A DNA stretch of 5,638 nucleotides from Euryarchaeota archaeon UBA59 (GTDB lineage: Archaea > Thermoplasmatota > Poseidoniia > Poseidoniales > Thalassarchaeaceae). The notes under the pieces are model-generated. The model searched no databases. It had not been told where the DNA came from and was given only the letters and a program-made list of their open reading frames with translations. The translations under genes and the position numbers were made by a program. Every line of letters begins with the position of its first letter. The first letter of the stretch is position 1. Of this stretch, positions 4,761 through 5,638 are shown piece after piece. Location of the stretch: positions 19,379 through 25,016 of the forward strand of contig DAVI01000041.1 in assembly GCA_002505495.1 (NCBI GenBank), in the 5' to 3' direction.

Positions 4761-5638
4761 ATGGAAAAAGAAGAGAGAGTAGCGAGCGCAGAACAGAGCG
4801 CAGAGAAGAAAGAGAACACGAGGGCAAGTCGGAACGACTTTTCGCCTTCTGAGCGACCATCACAGGCACGTTTGACCGTTGGTCAGGACGGGCCTTGTCA
4901 GGAGTGCGGCGCCAAGGAGTGGGAGGCCGATGACATCCGCGGTGAAGTCGTCTGCGGTTCCTGCGGTCTTGTCGTCGAGGAGAATGTCATCGACCCGCGA
5001 GCAGAGTGGGTTAACCACGGCGACGGGCCTGATCGGTCCCGTGTGGGTGCACCGAGCACCCCGCTGTTGGCCGACAAAGGGCTCAACACCAAGATTGACA
5101 GAAGCGACCTTTCCGGCACCCGTGCGAGCATGAACGGAATCAGAGGCAAGGCGCTGAGAGATTGGCGCCGAAGGGCGGTCATCGATGACCGTACCAAGAC
5201 CCGTGACAGTCGAACTCGAAACCTCGTCAAGGCGATGCAGTTCATTCGTGACCGAAGCGACCTACCACGAGGGCTTCAGCAGCAGGCGGCAGAATACTAC
5301 CGAAAGGCAGCTGAGAAGGGCTTGGTGACCGGCCGAAGCATTCGAGGTGTGGCGGCGTCGTGCTGCTACCTCGCCGCAAGAGAGAACGGTCTACCTCGAC
5401 CCATCGAAGACTTCGGAGCGAAATTCGACATGCAGGATGACGGGTCTGATATTGGTGCGATGCGCGCCAAGGAGCTCAACCGAACAATCCGACTCGTCTC
5501 ACGAGAACTCGGCCTACACAGAATCAGCGGTCCCGAGGAGTACCTCAACAAGTTCCACAGCGACCTCGGTCTGCCACCTCAGGTTCTTGGTGAAGCCAAC
5601 GAACTCTGGGCAGCTGTCAACGGTTCGATGGAGTGGCA
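4761..5638 (+). CDS. tfb: Transcription initiation factor B (TFB), 3' end cut by the window
   Basis: TFB is the archaeal counterpart of TFIIB. It binds the TATA-bound TBP and upstream DNA, recruits RNA polymerase and helps set the start site. The 292 visible residues show the expected order. A 45-residue Glu/Lys/Ser-rich N-terminal leader comes first, then a zinc ribbon with C46-x2-C49 and C65-x2-C68. The B-reader segment (GAPSTPLLADKGLNTKIDR) lies near 96-114, and the first cyclin fold at about 154-235 contains TGRSIRGVAASCCYLAARE. The second cyclin fold begins near 257 with LGLHRISGPEEYLNKF and is cut off. The ATG at 4761 is the first possible start because an in-frame TAG lies two codons upstream. 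The leader is longer than in typical TFBs, which begin about 5-20 residues before the first Cys. Identity as TFB is firm. Whether it is the main or an additional TFB of the organism cannot be told. Confidence 0.95.
   Translation, partial: MEKEERVASAEQSAEKKENTRASRNDFSPSERPSQARLTVGQDGPCQECGAKEWEADDIRGEVVCGSCGLVVEENVIDPRAEWVNHGDGPDRSRVGAPSTPLLADKGLNTKIDRSDLSGTRASMNGIRGKALRDWRRRAVIDDRTKTRDSRTRNLVKAMQFIRDRSDLPRGLQQQAAEYYRKAAEKGLVTGRSIRGVAASCCYLAARENGLPRPIEDFGAKFDMQDDGSDIGAMRAKELNRTIRLVSRELGLHRISGPEEYLNKFHSDLGLPPQVLGEANELWAAVNGSMEW

Noticed and set aside
1..5638. Defence island, mobile element, CRISPR or toxin-antitoxin system
   Set aside because: No direct-repeat arrays, transposase, integrase, nuclease or toxin-like genes were seen, and the genes present are core or conserved-looking cellular genes.

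Overview
The window is archaeal. It carries an archaeal transcription factor B gene, the four-cysteine ribosomal protein eL40, a UPF0147 protein (a family I know only from archaea) and a prepilin/preflagellin peptidase with archaeal-type motifs. Most start codons have no Shine-Dalgarno sequence and instead lie about 25-35 bases downstream of an AT-rich TATA-like element. That is the pattern of leaderless archaeal transcripts. Moderately high GC, short genes and frequent strand switching fit a streamlined euryarchaeon such as Marine Group II (Poseidoniales) or a relative in Thermoplasmatota. That placement is inference; no marker here settles it.

Layout from left to right: a membrane aspartyl peptidase runs off the left edge (minus strand, 1-681). 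It is divergent from a UPF0147 gene (plus, 767-1033). A propeller-like protein follows (plus, 1172-1738) and converges with, and overlaps, a metallo-beta-lactamase-fold hydrolase (minus, 1710-2453). The hydrolase is divergent from eL40 (plus, 2513-2659). eL40 converges on a two-gene minus-strand unit: purA (3069-4370), then a small zinc-finger-like gene (2753-3031). A 390-base gap with inverted repeats and a strong TATA box separates purA from the divergent tfb (plus, 4761 to beyond the right edge).

Functionally this is mostly core housekeeping: translation (eL40), transcription initiation (TFB), AMP synthesis (PurA) and processing of type IV pilin-like or archaellin precursors (the peptidase). 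Four genes are less understood: UPF0147, the propeller-like protein, the hydrolase with an altered metal motif, and the zinc-finger-like protein behind purA. The only operon I can argue for is purA plus the zinc-finger-like gene.

I see no CRISPR array, insertion sequence, integrase, toxin-antitoxin pair, rRNA or convincing tRNA. I do not see a clear new multi-gene system. The points most worth following are the extra membrane segment pair in the peptidase, the purA-linked zinc-finger-like protein, the half-size propeller and the structured purA-tfb gap.
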